Of a stretch of 64,000 bases of DNA, positions 18,456 to 26,757 are shown in pieces. The stretch comes from RGIG8775 sp045537235 (lineage in GTDB: Bacteria > Bacillota > Clostridia > Oscillospirales > CAG-272), in NCBI GenBank assembly GCA_045537235.1, contig JAZSPB010000156.1, forward strand, positions 124,001-188,000. Direction: 5' to 3'. The stretch's first letter is position 1. The number at the start of each line of letters is the position of its first letter. The translations under genes and the position numbers were made by a program. The notes under the pieces are model-generated. The model was not told the DNA's origin, ran no database searches, and saw only the letters and a program-made list of their open reading frames with translations.

Positions 18456-19046
18456 TCAAAACAATGCTTTTAACTTTTGTCTGACTCTAAAAATTGCGTT
18501 ATCAATAGATTTTTCACTTTTACCAAGCGTTCGGGCGATCTCCCGCGAAGAACAACCGGCAACATAGGAACGCCACACCTTATTTTCGAAATCCGAAAGT
18601 GCTCGGTCGATGCGGCGGTTAAGTTCCCGCATTTCCTCGCGTTTGATAAGTGCTACGGCAGGATCCTCTTGATTCTCATGCTCGTCCGAAATCCAGTCCT
18701 CAGACTCAAGCGATAGCATCTCTGTTCCCTTGCGCTTTTTCATGGCACGAATTTGAGTAATCAAAGCGTTGTTCAAGCAAATTTTGGCATACAATCCAAA
18801 ACTGACGTCATTTTGTCCCAAATCGTAAGATAAAATGGAATTATAAAAAACCAATGTCAACTCCTGCTTGAGATCCTCTGCATCTTGTTCGGTCACATCA
18901 TTCCGCCAAAAGCGGTTGACAAACGAGGTGATAAGCGGATCATAAAGCTGCAACATCTCCTCAAAAGCCTCTTGATTTTCTTTTCGCACCTGCAAAATGA
19001 GATTTTTTACGATCTTATCGTAGGAATCGAACATCTCGCGCATCAT
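18456..19046 (-). CDS. SigH-like sigma-70 family RNA polymerase sigma factor
   Basis: 196 residues. Region 2 (about 25-105; YDPLITSFVNRFW, EDLKQELTLVFYNSILSYDLGQ) and region 4 with helix-turn-helix (SSREIARTLGKSEKSIDNAIFRVRQKLKAL). The ending KSIDNAxxRVRxKL and the EDPAVALIKREEM linker resemble the C-terminal half of SigH, the stationary-phase/early-sporulation factor, but region 2 is diverged and it could be a paralogue with another regulon. The GGGAGG site lies 2 bases before the first ATG and 5 before the second (19043), which may be the true start. It follows the DUF4364 gene by 10 bases, so the two are one operon. Confidence 0.82.
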   Translation of the reverse strand: MMREMFDSYDKIVKNLILQVRKENQEAFEEMLQLYDPLITSFVNRFWRNDVTEQDAEDLKQELTLVFYNSILSYDLGQNDVSFGLYAKICLNNALITQIRAMKKRKGTEMLSLESEDWISDEHENQEDPAVALIKREEMRELNRRIDRALSDFENKVWRSYVAGCSSREIARTLGKSEKSIDNAIFRVRQKLKALF

Positions 19047-19056
19047 GCCCTCCCGA

Positions 19057-19602
19057 TCAAGTAAATAAGTATCCGATTTTTCCGGTCAGCAACGCCACGT
19101 TTCCGCGATAGATCACATCGGGACGTTCCATATAAAGTTGCTTCATTCTCTCCACGCGGTTTTCGGTATCCACCACCATGGTGATCTCGAATATTTTTTC
19201 TTTTTTCTCGTAAAGTGTGCAAGTAAGATCAAAGCGACCGTCCGAACGGCGCTCGGAGGCGCATCTGGCCTCAATTCCTCGCTTCTTGAAGTCCAAATAG
19301 CGGAATGCCGCCTCCAAGCTCTTATCCAAAATGGAGGAAAGAATATCACTGTGCAGCTCGCGTGCCACCAAACGACCTCTCTTGGTCACGGAATAGTACT
19401 TTTCCCCGTCCACCTCGGTGTATTCGATCAACTCGGAATCCAAAAGCTCGTGAAAGCTCTCGGCAAAATCCAAATACATCACATAGTCGGTCTGCATAAC
19501 AATGTCATTAATGGAAATAAAATCCAACGGATAATTGATATTTTCCATCAAAAACAATACAAATATCTTTACATTTCTTTTCGCAATAACTCCTGCACCC
19601 AT
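19057..19602 (-). CDS. DUF4364-family winged-helix-like protein
   Basis: 181 residues, cytoplasmic, function unknown. The N-terminal half (NVKIFVLFLMENINYPLDFISINDIVMQTDYVMY, then ELIEYTEVDGEKYYSVTKRG) is a PadR-like winged helix of the DUF4364 type found across Clostridia. The C-terminal half is a beta-rich domain (RFDLTCTLYEKKEKIFEITMVV) whose role is unknown. The start has AGGAAGGAG 6 bases upstream. It is first in an operon with the SigH-like sigma factor and is transcribed from a consensus promoter facing hom. Confidence 0.82.
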   Translation of the reverse strand: MGAGVIAKRNVKIFVLFLMENINYPLDFISINDIVMQTDYVMYLDFAESFHELLDSELIEYTEVDGEKYYSVTKRGRLVARELHSDILSSILDKSLEAAFRYLDFKKRGIEARCASERRSDGRFDLTCTLYEKKEKIFEITMVVDTENRVERMKQLYMERPDVIYRGNVALLTGKIGYLFT

Positions 19603-19656
19603 AAAAAGCTCCTTCCTGAGCGGGATATGCCCTAAAAATCCCCTTTTTCAATAATT

Positions 19657-19685
19657 ATTTTACCATATTTCTATGTTTTTTTCAA
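19657..19685 (-). promoter_or_regulatory. SigA promoter of the DUF4364-sigma operon
   Basis: On the minus strand TTGAAA (19685-19680), a 17-base spacer, then TAAAAT (19662-19657). Its -35 is 8 bases from the -35 of the divergent hom promoter. Confidence 0.72.
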
Positions 19686-19693
19686 TAGTTTTA

Positions 19694-19722
19694 TTGCATT
19701 TGTCAGAAAAATATGGTATACT
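19694..19722 (+). promoter_or_regulatory. SigA promoter of hom
   Basis: TTGCAT (19694-19699), a 17-base spacer, then TATACT (19717-19722), 32 bases before the hom ATG. Confidence 0.75.
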
Positions 19723-19754
19723 ATTCCTAATCTATATTTTTTGTGAGGTATATT

Positions 19755-20972
19755 ATGGTAAACGTAGCCATTCTCGGATTTGGCGTAGTGGGTAGCGGAA
19801 CCGCAGAGGTTTTGACAGAAAATCTCACGCTCATTGAAGCACGCATCCACAAAAAGCTGAACATCAAATACATTTTGGATCTGCGCGATTTCCCCGACAG
19901 TCCCTTTGCCGACCGCGTGATCCACGACTTTAATATCATTCTTGAGGATCCCGAGGTAACGCTTGTGGCAGAGATGATGGGCGGTTCCCATCCTGCGTAC
20001 GACTTTTCTATTGCCTGCCTTCGCGCCGGCAAGAGCGTAGTGACATCCAACAAGGAAGTAGTGGCTAACTTCGGTGACGAATTGCTGGCGGTGGCCAAAG
20101 AAAACAATGTACGTTATATGTTTGAAGCGAGTGTTGGTGGCGGCATTCCGATCATTCGACCTCTTGCCAACGACCTTGCGGCTAACCAAGTGCTTTCCAT
20201 TGACGGAATTCTTAACGGAACCACCAACTATATTTTGACGCAAATGGGCACCACCGGCGCTGCCTTTTCCGATGCACTCAAAGAGGCACAGGCCAAAGGT
20301 TATGCAGAAGCCAATCCTTCTGCCGACATTGACGGTATTGATGCGGCACGCAAGATCACCATTCTCGCGGCTCTTTCTTACGGTGTTCTGTTAGATCCCA
20401 ACAAGATCTACACGGAAGGCATTACCAAGATTACAACCTCTGACATGAAGATCGCAAGCGAGTTGGGCTATGCAATCAAGCTGATCGGTCACTGCGAGAA
20501 GATCGGTGACAAAGTGCTTGCTATGGTCAGCCCCCGTCTCATCCCCGCAAGCAATCCTCTTCACACGATCGACGATGTGTTCAACGGCATTTTGGTTGAT
20601 ACCGATATGCTGGGTGCCACCATGTTCTACGGGCGCGGTGCAGGCAAGCTTCCCACGGCGAGTGCTGTGGTAGGAGACATCATCGACATCGCCAAAAGCC
20701 CCGAAAATGACCCCGCGTTCCCCATGTTCACCAAAGCTTGCGATTGTAAGATCGCAGATATCGCGGATTACCGTTGCCGCAATATGCTGGTATTGGAAGG
20801 AAATCTGAAGGAAAACGGTGCCGAAATAGACAGTTTGCCCGTTAAAGCTCTTGAGGTTTTCGTTGACAACGGAAGGACTGCGATCATCACGGAAGAAATC
20901 ACCGAAAAGCAGTGCAGTGATCTTTGCACATCTCTCGGGGATAAGCTCCTTTCCCGTATCCGCGTTCTTTAA
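19755..20972 (+). CDS. hom: Homoserine dehydrogenase without a recognisable ACT domain
   Basis: Reduces aspartate semialdehyde to homoserine with NAD(P)H, the branch point to threonine and methionine. 405 residues: Rossmann start VNVAILGFGVVGSGTAEVL, nucleotide-binding middle (MMGGSHPAYDF, SNKEVVANFGDELL), and the catalytic domain GGGIPIIRPLANDLA, ILNGTTNYILTQM, YAEANPSADIDGIDAARK with the catalytic Asp/Lys region. Bacillus-type enzymes add a C-terminal ACT domain for threonine feedback; here only about 70 residues follow the catalytic domain and they lack the usual ACT signature. ATG 19755 follows GTGAGG by 6 bases. It is monocistronic, with promoter and terminator. Confidence 0.94.
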   Translation: MVNVAILGFGVVGSGTAEVLTENLTLIEARIHKKLNIKYILDLRDFPDSPFADRVIHDFNIILEDPEVTLVAEMMGGSHPAYDFSIACLRAGKSVVTSNKEVVANFGDELLAVAKENNVRYMFEASVGGGIPIIRPLANDLAANQVLSIDGILNGTTNYILTQMGTTGAAFSDALKEAQAKGYAEANPSADIDGIDAARKITILAALSYGVLLDPNKIYTEGITKITTSDMKIASELGYAIKLIGHCEKIGDKVLAMVSPRLIPASNPLHTIDDVFNGILVDTDMLGATMFYGRGAGKLPTASAVVGDIIDIAKSPENDPAFPMFTKACDCKIADIADYRCRNMLVLEGNLKENGAEIDSLPVKALEVFVDNGRTAIITEEITEKQCSDLCTSLGDKLLSRIRVL

Positions 20973-20982
20973 ATGAATATTT

Positions 20983-21015
20983 AAAAAGGCTGTTGCAAAA
21001 ACAACAGTCTTTTTT
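20983..21015 (+). terminator. Terminator of hom
   Basis: A 9-bp stem (20987-20995 with 21002-21010; core CTGTTG/CAACAG, one G-U pair) and T-run 21010-21015, 11 bases after the stop. Confidence 0.82.
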
Positions 21016-21017
21016 GT

Positions 21018-21226
21018 GGGGGCGCCTGCGGGCGCAGGAGGTCGCTTTTTTGAAAAAAAGCTCCGCAAAAAACTTTTTTTGATGCGCCTTGGTAAAGTTT
21101 GAGCGAACATACAGCTTCCCTTTTGGGCGCCGCTATGTTTGCAAAAATTCATGAAAGGGTGCTTTAAAAAGTTTTGTGCTCTTTCGAAGAATGTGCTGTT
21201 TTTCTCAAAAACGACCGCTGCGGGCA
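21018..21226. repeat. Large intergenic hairpin repeat, copy C
   Basis: Starts directly after the hom terminator with GGGGGCGCCTGCGGGCGC. The shared 38-base stretch is 21040-21077. The inner arm GAGCGAACATA (21101-21111) faces TATGTTTGC (21134-21142). The right outer arm (AAAAAGTTTTGTGCTCTTTCGAAG) is decayed compared with copy B. Confidence 0.78.
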
Positions 21227-21246
21227 TCTTTTGAAAGCAAAAAATA

Positions 21247-21275
21247 TTGATATCCGGAGTCATCTTTGGTATAAT
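21247..21275 (+). promoter_or_regulatory. SigA promoter of the SseB-like gene
   Basis: TTGATA (21247-21252), a 17-base spacer, then TATAAT (21270-21275), 29 bases before the ATG. Confidence 0.8.
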
Positions 21276-21304
21276 GATGTAAATATTTCGAAAGGTAAAA
21301 AAAG

Positions 21305-21706
21305 ATGTTCAACAAATTTTTCGGTCATAACAAAAAATGGTATGAAGATTGTAAAAAACTCATCGACGGCACGATTGCCATTCAAGACTTTATAAAACAA
21401 AATGCGACCGTAACGCTGTATTATTCCACTCCTTTCGGTGAAGATGCAAACGGTCGGCAGCAAATATGGGTGCTGTCCAATCGGAAAAATGAAATTCAAC
21501 ATTTCCCTGCATTTTCTTCCAAGAAAAAATGTGCCGATTTCCTTTTAGCAATGGGAAGGAAAGACTTTATGATCATCAAGGGCGATCTAATTTCCTTATT
21601 GGATTCACTGAACGCTCATCCGCTTCTTCAAAAATTCGGTGTTGTGATCGATCCCAACTCTGATCTATCCGTTGCCATTGACCCGCAAATACGCGCGATT
21701 CATTAA
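21305..21706 (+). CDS. SseB-N-like small cytoplasmic protein
   Basis: 133 residues. The pattern TVTLYYSTPFGEDANGRQQIWVLSN, FPAFSSKKKCADFL, DFMIIKGDLISLLDSL and GVVIDPNSDLSVAI is that of the SseB N-terminal domain, where a strand-strand-helix core ends in a VxIDP turn. These proteins are widespread in Clostridia and have no agreed function. No signal peptide or membrane segment. AAAGGT lies 8 bases before the ATG. It stands alone with its own promoter, and the downstream hairpin at 21752-21781 can stop it as well as the convergent gene. Confidence 0.72.
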   Translation: MFNKFFGHNKKWYEDCKKLIDGTIAIQDFIKQNATVTLYYSTPFGEDANGRQQIWVLSNRKNEIQHFPAFSSKKKCADFLLAMGRKDFMIIKGDLISLLDSLNAHPLLQKFGVVIDPNSDLSVAIDPQIRAIH

Positions 21707-21751
21707 ATCTTTTCTCTCGCGTGGGAGCCATGCAGCAATCGCCCTGCTATT

Positions 21752-21781
21752 AAAAAAGCGACCGATAAAACCGATCGCTTT
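21752..21781 (-). terminator. Terminator of the sugar-isomerase-like gene
   Basis: On the minus strand a 10-bp stem AAAGCGATCG/CGGTCGCTTT with one G-U pair is followed by U-run 21757-21752, 11 bases past the stop. Confidence 0.82.
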
Positions 21782-21791
21782 GGAATTCTTT

Positions 21792-22577
21792 TTAGTTCAT
21801 GAAATGAGCCTTGATGTAGTCGCAGCTGGTCTTGATGCTTTCCATTGCATCACCGGTTGCAAAGTTGGTGTCCTGCTCGACAACAAAGTCTTTGACGCCG
21901 ATCTTCTCACCCAGAGGAATGATATCCTCAAAGTTGATGTTACCGTTACCGATCTCGGTGATGTAAGGCGAATTGCCCTTCTCGCCGCCGCAAGCGCCCA
22001 TATCCTTCAAGTGAAGAATATCTACGCGACCGGCCAAACGCTCCATCATCTTTCTGACATCATATCCGCCGTGCTGTACCCAGTAGGTATCCAAAACGAA
22101 GCTGACATTGTCCTTATCAAAGCCCTCAATGAGGTAATCCATCACGGTCTTGCCTTCGACTTTCTTGAACTCGAAGCTGTGATTGTGATAAGTAAACTTC
22201 ATGCCGACTTTAGCCAGCTTTGCGGCGATATCATTGACCTGATCAATAAAAGCAAGAATGGCCTCCTTGGAGGTACGAGCCTCACCGGGCATACTTCCAA
22301 TACCCATATTGGTTGTTCCGAGAATCTTGTGAACCTCAATGGCCTCGTCCAAATTCTCAACGATCAGTTTCCAGTTATAGTGCGTACCGCAGATAGCAAC
22401 ACCTGCATTATCAGCGCACTCCTTGAAGTACTTTGCACTCTCAATATCGGTAATCAAGCCTGCGGTCTGAACCGAATCGTAACCTGCGGCCTTGATCTTA
22501 AGGAACGCATCCTTGAGTCCTTCGGGGGTTCCGGTAAAATCACGAACCGTATAGATCTGAAGTCCTACGCTTTTCAT
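21792..22577 (-). CDS. Sugar phosphate isomerase/epimerase (xylose isomerase-like TIM barrel)
   Basis: 261 residues, a single AP-endonuclease-2-type TIM barrel. MKSVGLQIYTVRD is the usual N-terminus. Metal-site candidates are Glu and His in GMKFTYHNHSFEFKK, Asp and His in FVLDTYWVQHGG, HLKDMG, and Glu in FVVEQDTN near the end. Such proteins isomerise or epimerise keto-sugars or inositol derivatives; the substrate cannot be inferred here because no pathway partner is adjacent. The site AGAGGA precedes the ATG. The leader contains a perfect 12-bp palindrome between promoter and start, suggesting a repressor site. Confidence 0.87.
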   Translation of the reverse strand: MKSVGLQIYTVRDFTGTPEGLKDAFLKIKAAGYDSVQTAGLITDIESAKYFKECADNAGVAICGTHYNWKLIVENLDEAIEVHKILGTTNMGIGSMPGEARTSKEAILAFIDQVNDIAAKLAKVGMKFTYHNHSFEFKKVEGKTVMDYLIEGFDKDNVSFVLDTYWVQHGGYDVRKMMERLAGRVDILHLKDMGACGGEKGNSPYITEIGNGNINFEDIIPLGEKIGVKDFVVEQDTNFATGDAMESIKTSCDYIKAHFMN

Positions 22578-22593
22578 AATAATCCTCTTTCCA

Positions 22594-22605
22594 CGGGAAT
22601 TCCCG
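22594..22605. promoter_or_regulatory. 12-bp palindrome in the leader of the isomerase gene
   Basis: CGGGAATTCCCG lies 16-28 bases upstream of the ATG and downstream of the promoter. It could be an operator or a short RNA hairpin. Confidence 0.4.
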
Positions 22606-22624
22606 CTGTTTTATTGATAATTTT

Positions 22625-22653
22625 ATTATAATGACCCCAATGGGAAAAGTCAA
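22625..22653 (-). promoter_or_regulatory. SigA promoter of the isomerase gene
   Basis: On the minus strand TTGACT (22653-22648), a 17-base spacer, then TATAAT (22630-22625). Confidence 0.82.
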
Positions 22654-22694
22654 GTCTTTTTTTGCACTTTGGGAGAAAATAATTGCCAAGGTTA

Positions 22695-22723
22695 TTGCAA
22701 ATTTTATAAAATTCATGTATAAT
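22695..22723 (+). promoter_or_regulatory. SigA promoter of the yjjG-murB-comEC group
   Basis: TTGCAA (22695-22700), a 17-base spacer ending in TG, then TATAAT (22718-22723), 34 bases before the ATG. Confidence 0.82.
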
Positions 22724-22757
22724 ATATTGGTAACAAAGCGAAAAGGAATATCATATA

Positions 22758-23450
22758 ATGAAATATCGGACGATTTTATTGGATGCCGACGGAACACTTC
22801 TCGACTTTGTAAAAGCCGAACATGCTGCTCTTTCGGATACACTTCGCCATTTTTCTCTTCCCGAAAGTGAATCGATCCACCGCGGATACTCCGAGGCCAA
22901 TGCCGAGCAGTGGCTCCTTTTGGAAAAGAAGTTAGTGACCGGCACACAGCTCAAAATCAATCGCTTTCAGTCATTTTGCAGTAAATTCAATTTTTCACAA
23001 GACGCAAAAGCCATGGCCGTCTACTATGAAAATGCTCTTTCTCGAAAGAGCTATTTGCTTAAGGGCGCGCAAAACATCTGCCGACTTCTTTCGCAACACT
23101 GTGAGCTTTTCCTTGTGACAAACGGATTTCAAAAAATACAAAGCACTCGTTTTTACGCCACTCCCCTGCCTCCCTATTTCAAAGGATGCTTTATTTCCGA
23201 GGAAATCGGTGTAGAAAAGCCGGATCCTCTGTTCTTTGAGCGAGTGGCACAGCGCATTCCCGACTTTGAAAAGAAGTCAACACTCATCGTTGGTGATTCC
23301 TTGTCCTCTGACATGGCCGGTGGAATCGGATTCGGCATTGACACTTGCTGGTATAATCCTTCCGGCAAGGAACCGCCCGCCAATATGACGCTGACTTACA
23401 TTATATCTTCGCTTTCGCAACTTCAACATATTATTCTACGAGGTGAGTAA
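22758..23450 (+). CDS. YjjG-type HAD phosphatase (pyrimidine 5'-nucleotidase-like)
   Basis: 230 residues. Motif I is LLDADGTLLDF with D9 and D11, motif II is LVTNGF, a Lys lies in GVEKPDPLFFERV, and motif IV is VGDSLSSDMAGG; the helical C1 cap lies between motifs I and II. The order matches the YjjG/YfnB family, which dephosphorylates noncanonical pyrimidine nucleotides (house-cleaning). The start follows AAAAGGAA. It is the first gene of a unit with murB, whose ATG directly follows its TAA. Confidence 0.87.
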   Translation: MKYRTILLDADGTLLDFVKAEHAALSDTLRHFSLPESESIHRGYSEANAEQWLLLEKKLVTGTQLKINRFQSFCSKFNFSQDAKAMAVYYENALSRKSYLLKGAQNICRLLSQHCELFLVTNGFQKIQSTRFYATPLPPYFKGCFISEEIGVEKPDPLFFERVAQRIPDFEKKSTLIVGDSLSSDMAGGIGFGIDTCWYNPSGKEPPANMTLTYIISSLSQLQHIILRGE

Positions 23451-24359
23451 ATGTTCAACATATCCGCGCTCTGTGCAAAACTTAAAGAACTGAACATTCC
23501 CTACTGCGAATCGGTCCCCATGTCGGGATACACCACCATGAAGGTGGGAGGCATCGCTTCTGTTGTTGCCGCAGTACGCTCTACAGAGCAATTGGTTACT
23601 GCCGTTCGGGAAGCCAAGGCGCACCAAGTGCGATTCGCCGTCATTGGAAACGGAAGCAATGTTATCTTTGCCGACGATGGCTTTGACGGGCTTGTCATCG
23701 TAACATCAGATATCAAAAATCACTTGGTGGAAGGAAACACGATCAAGGCAGATTGCGGCGCATCGCTTACCGGGCTTGCTGTCGAGGCACAACGTGCCGG
23801 TCTTTCCGGGTTGGAATTCGCTTACGGCATTCCCGGAACGCTCGGCGGCGGCATCTATATGAATGCAGGTGCTTACGGAGGAAGTCTTTCAGATGTGGTG
23901 ATCTCTTCCATCTGCTTTGATACAGAAAACGAAACGGTGCGCAAGGTCGATATGGAGGAGCATGAATTTTCCTACCGTCACAGCATCTACACCAAGAATC
24001 CCAATCTCATTATTCTTGCCGCCATGCTCAAACTGACCGAGGATAATCCCATTGAGATCGCCGCCATAATGAGTCAAAACAGAAAGGCGCGAAAGGAAAA
24101 GCAGCCCCTTGAATTTCCCAGTGCGGGGAGTGTTTTCAAGCGTCCTGTTGGATATTATGCAGGCGAACTGATCGAAAAGAGCGGTTTGAAAGGCTACCGT
24201 ATCGGCGGCGCCGAGGTTTCGGAAAAGCACGCGGGATTTATCATCAATCGCGGCGGAGCTACAGCCAATGACGTTATGCAATTGGTGGAGCACATCCGTC
24301 ACACCGTCTATCGCAATTATCAAGTGGATCTTGACTGCGAGATCAAATTCATCCGATAA
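23451..24359 (+). CDS. murB: UDP-N-acetylenolpyruvoylglucosamine reductase (MurB)
   Basis: Reduces the MurA product to UDP-MurNAc with NADPH and FAD. 302 residues, length of the type II (Bacillus-like) enzyme. FAD domain: TMKVGGIASVVAA, VIGNGSNVIFADDGFDG; then GLSGLEFAYGIPGTLGGGIYMNAGAYGG, YRHSIY, and the catalytic Ser in PSAGSVFKRP; the catalytic Glu lies in SEKHAGFIIN and following residues. Its site (GAGGTGA) is inside the end of the preceding gene, and the stop and start codons abut. MurA is encoded elsewhere in this window at 9.9 kb. Confidence 0.96.
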   Translation: MFNISALCAKLKELNIPYCESVPMSGYTTMKVGGIASVVAAVRSTEQLVTAVREAKAHQVRFAVIGNGSNVIFADDGFDGLVIVTSDIKNHLVEGNTIKADCGASLTGLAVEAQRAGLSGLEFAYGIPGTLGGGIYMNAGAYGGSLSDVVISSICFDTENETVRKVDMEEHEFSYRHSIYTKNPNLIILAAMLKLTEDNPIEIAAIMSQNRKARKEKQPLEFPSAGSVFKRPVGYYAGELIEKSGLKGYRIGGAEVSEKHAGFIINRGGATANDVMQLVEHIRHTVYRNYQVDLDCEIKFIR

Positions 24360-24361
24360 TT

Positions 24362-26650
24362 ATGAACTTGTTTTACCGAAGAAATTTAGCACTCTTTTGT
24401 GCATTGTTTGCAGTCGCTTGTATTGGCGGCTGCTTTTTGCAATCATGGATAAAATTGATGGTCGGTTTGATATTGTTCGGCTTTTCGGCGGTGCTGTTGT
24501 TATTGCTCATCTTTCTGAAACCGCACAGAGCCGCCTTTTTGAAGCTTCTCCTCTGTTTCGTTTTCATCGCTTCGGCACTTCTTGAATCCTATGCTTTCAT
24601 CGATCGGAAAAAGGAACAGTTTGACTCGCTCATCGGAACCGAAGCAGAAGCGGAATGCCTTATCGTCAGTCGAAAATACACTGCGGTCTACGCATCTTCC
24701 TTTGATGTGATCGCCAGCATAAACGGTATTTCCTTCAACAGCATCCTCGACTGTGAGTATGCGGGAGATTTCTCCGTGGGAGATTTAGTAACGGGAACCG
24801 TCTCGGTCGCTCCCATCGGAGAAAAATATCAAAATACCGACTACTATCTTGCCCGCGGAATCCGTGTTTATCTCACATCCTTCACCGATAGTCTCGAAAC
24901 GGTCGAAACCGGCCTCGTCAATTTTTCCATCCAAATGCAACGTCTGAACACTCGTCTGTCACGCATCTTTGAGTTGGAGATCGGCGGTGATGAAGCCGAC
25001 CTTGCCTCAGCGATCACACTGGGCAATAAAGATCTTTTGGCCAACGATATCGTCCGTGACTTCGGTCGCTGCGGACTTTCTCACATCCTCGCTATCAGCG
25101 GTATGCACCTTTCGATCATTATGACGGCATTGGAAGCATTGCTCAACCGGATCGGGATTCGAAAAAAGTGGCGTTGCTTTTGGGTGTTCTCGATCGCGCT
25201 GTTTTTTCTTGCACTGACCGGATTTTCGCTCTCTACTGTCCGCGCATTCATCATGATGACCTTTGTCTATCTCGCGTCACTTGCACACGCGGATAATGAC
25301 GCAATTACCTCCTTGTTTTTCTCGCTGTTCATCATTCTTGCCGTGTCTCCCGAATCGGTACATGACATCGGTCTTTGGCTTTCCGTACTTGCCGTCCTCG
25401 GCATTCTCGTGTTCAATGAGCTCAACAAATATTTCAAAAAGAAGCTGTATCAAAGCCACCTCAATAAACGTGCGGCAAAAATCCTGTTGTCTCTGATCTC
25501 GGCACTCGGCATTACGCTCGCCGTCAACATCTTTGTATGCTTTCTTATTTGGTTGTATTTCGGTGAGCTTTCCTTGGTCGCCCCTTTGACCAACTGGGTC
25601 ATCTCACCGCTTGCCAACCTATTTTTGTTTCTCTCGCCGATCAAGCTGATCACCTCGATCTTTTCGCCGCTCGCCTTTCTCTCACAGCCGTTGACGGAAG
25701 TCCTCCGCTTGATCGGCGGCTTGATGATCGATATCATTGCCGAAATGTCTTCGTGGGAAAGCATTACGGTCTCACTGGAATATCGCTTTGCGGGCTATAT
25801 CATTCTTCCCGCTTCCCTTCTTCTCTTGGTCTGTCTGATCTTACCCTTACGGCGGAAAATATGGATCCCGCTTATCCCCACAGTCGCCTCTCTGATTTTT
25901 TGCGGGTGTTTGATGCACTATAACCACACCAATGCAGACAAGATTACCCTTGATTTCTTATCATCGGGGGAATCCGAAATGATGGTACTGACAACAACCA
26001 AAGATACTGTAATATGCGATGTGTCGACGGGCGCCAACAAATATCTGTATGAAGCCATTGCTTTTTCGGAACAACGAATGTCCACCGAGGTTTCAGCGCT
26101 GGTTCTCACGCACTATCATTCCTATCACATCAGCACATTCTCCAAAAATGCAGACCGATTCATGATTCGAAAGCTATATCTCCCCATTCCGCAAAACGAA
26201 AACGAGCATTCTTTCATGCAATCGCTGATTAATGTTTCACAAAACAAAGGGATTGATGTGGTAATTTTTGACAGCAACAAACCACTCTCGCCCACCGAAA
26301 ATATTACGTTGGAGTTGTCCGAGCGAGTTCTGCTTTCCCGCTCCACGCATCCGACCTTTGTTCTGACCGTCTCGGCATTTGGCGATCAGTTGACCTACAT
26401 TGCCGAATCGGCACACGATTCCGAAATACTCCGAGAAAAGGCCTCGCGGGAGATTGAAACGGCGGACTATGTGATCTTTGGCACACACGGTCCGATTACC
26501 AAGACTGATTTTTCTTACGAAGGGTTATCGGACAAGCAATATGTAGTTATTTTTGACGAAAATGTATTGTCGCATTTTGATCCGAGTGACACACGAAATT
26601 TGATCGTTGAATCTTCTGTCGTTACGTTCCGTTTTGAGGCAGATGATTGA
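24362..26650 (+). CDS. comEC: ComEC/Rec2-family DNA uptake channel with altered beta-lactamase-like domain
   Basis: Inner-membrane channel for single-stranded DNA in transformation. 762 residues. Two N-terminal helices, a DUF4131/OB-like domain (about 70-190), then the competence domain with the signature GLSHILAISGMHLSII and about eight helices (about 235-500). The C-terminal metallo-beta-lactamase-like domain (about 520-762) has LTHYHSYHIS where nuclease-type members have THxHxDH; the metal-binding Asp is replaced by Tyr. It therefore may lack nuclease activity although the channel is complete. It begins 2 bases after murB, so the operon is yjjG-like, murB, comEC. No comEA or type IV pilus gene is near. 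Confidence 0.9.
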   Translation: MNLFYRRNLALFCALFAVACIGGCFLQSWIKLMVGLILFGFSAVLLLLLIFLKPHRAAFLKLLLCFVFIASALLESYAFIDRKKEQFDSLIGTEAEAECLIVSRKYTAVYASSFDVIASINGISFNSILDCEYAGDFSVGDLVTGTVSVAPIGEKYQNTDYYLARGIRVYLTSFTDSLETVETGLVNFSIQMQRLNTRLSRIFELEIGGDEADLASAITLGNKDLLANDIVRDFGRCGLSHILAISGMHLSIIMTALEALLNRIGIRKKWRCFWVFSIALFFLALTGFSLSTVRAFIMMTFVYLASLAHADNDAITSLFFSLFIILAVSPESVHDIGLWLSVLAVLGILVFNELNKYFKKKLYQSHLNKRAAKILLSLISALGITLAVNIFVCFLIWLYFGELSLVAPLTNWVISPLANLFLFLSPIKLITSIFSPLAFLSQPLTEVLRLIGGLMIDIIAEMSSWESITVSLEYRFAGYIILPASLLLLVCLILPLRRKIWIPLIPTVASLIFCGCLMHYNHTNADKITLDFLSSGESEMMVLTTTKDTVICDVSTGANKYLYEAIAFSEQRMSTEVSALVLTHYHSYHISTFSKNADRFMIRKLYLPIPQNENEHSFMQSLINVSQNKGIDVVIFDSNKPLSPTENITLELSERVLLSRSTHPTFVLTVSAFGDQLTYIAESAHDSEILREKASREIETADYVIFGTHGPITKTDFSYEGLSDKQYVVIFDENVLSHFDPSDTRNLIVESSVVTFRFEADD

Positions 26651-26757
26651 TGACACCTGTGGCAGGGAGAGGGACACTTTTTTGAAGCCGCGTTTTCACA
26701 TCCATCGGTTGATTTTCAGCAAAGTCGGATAGGGCAAACGGTTTGAACGTGCTAAAT

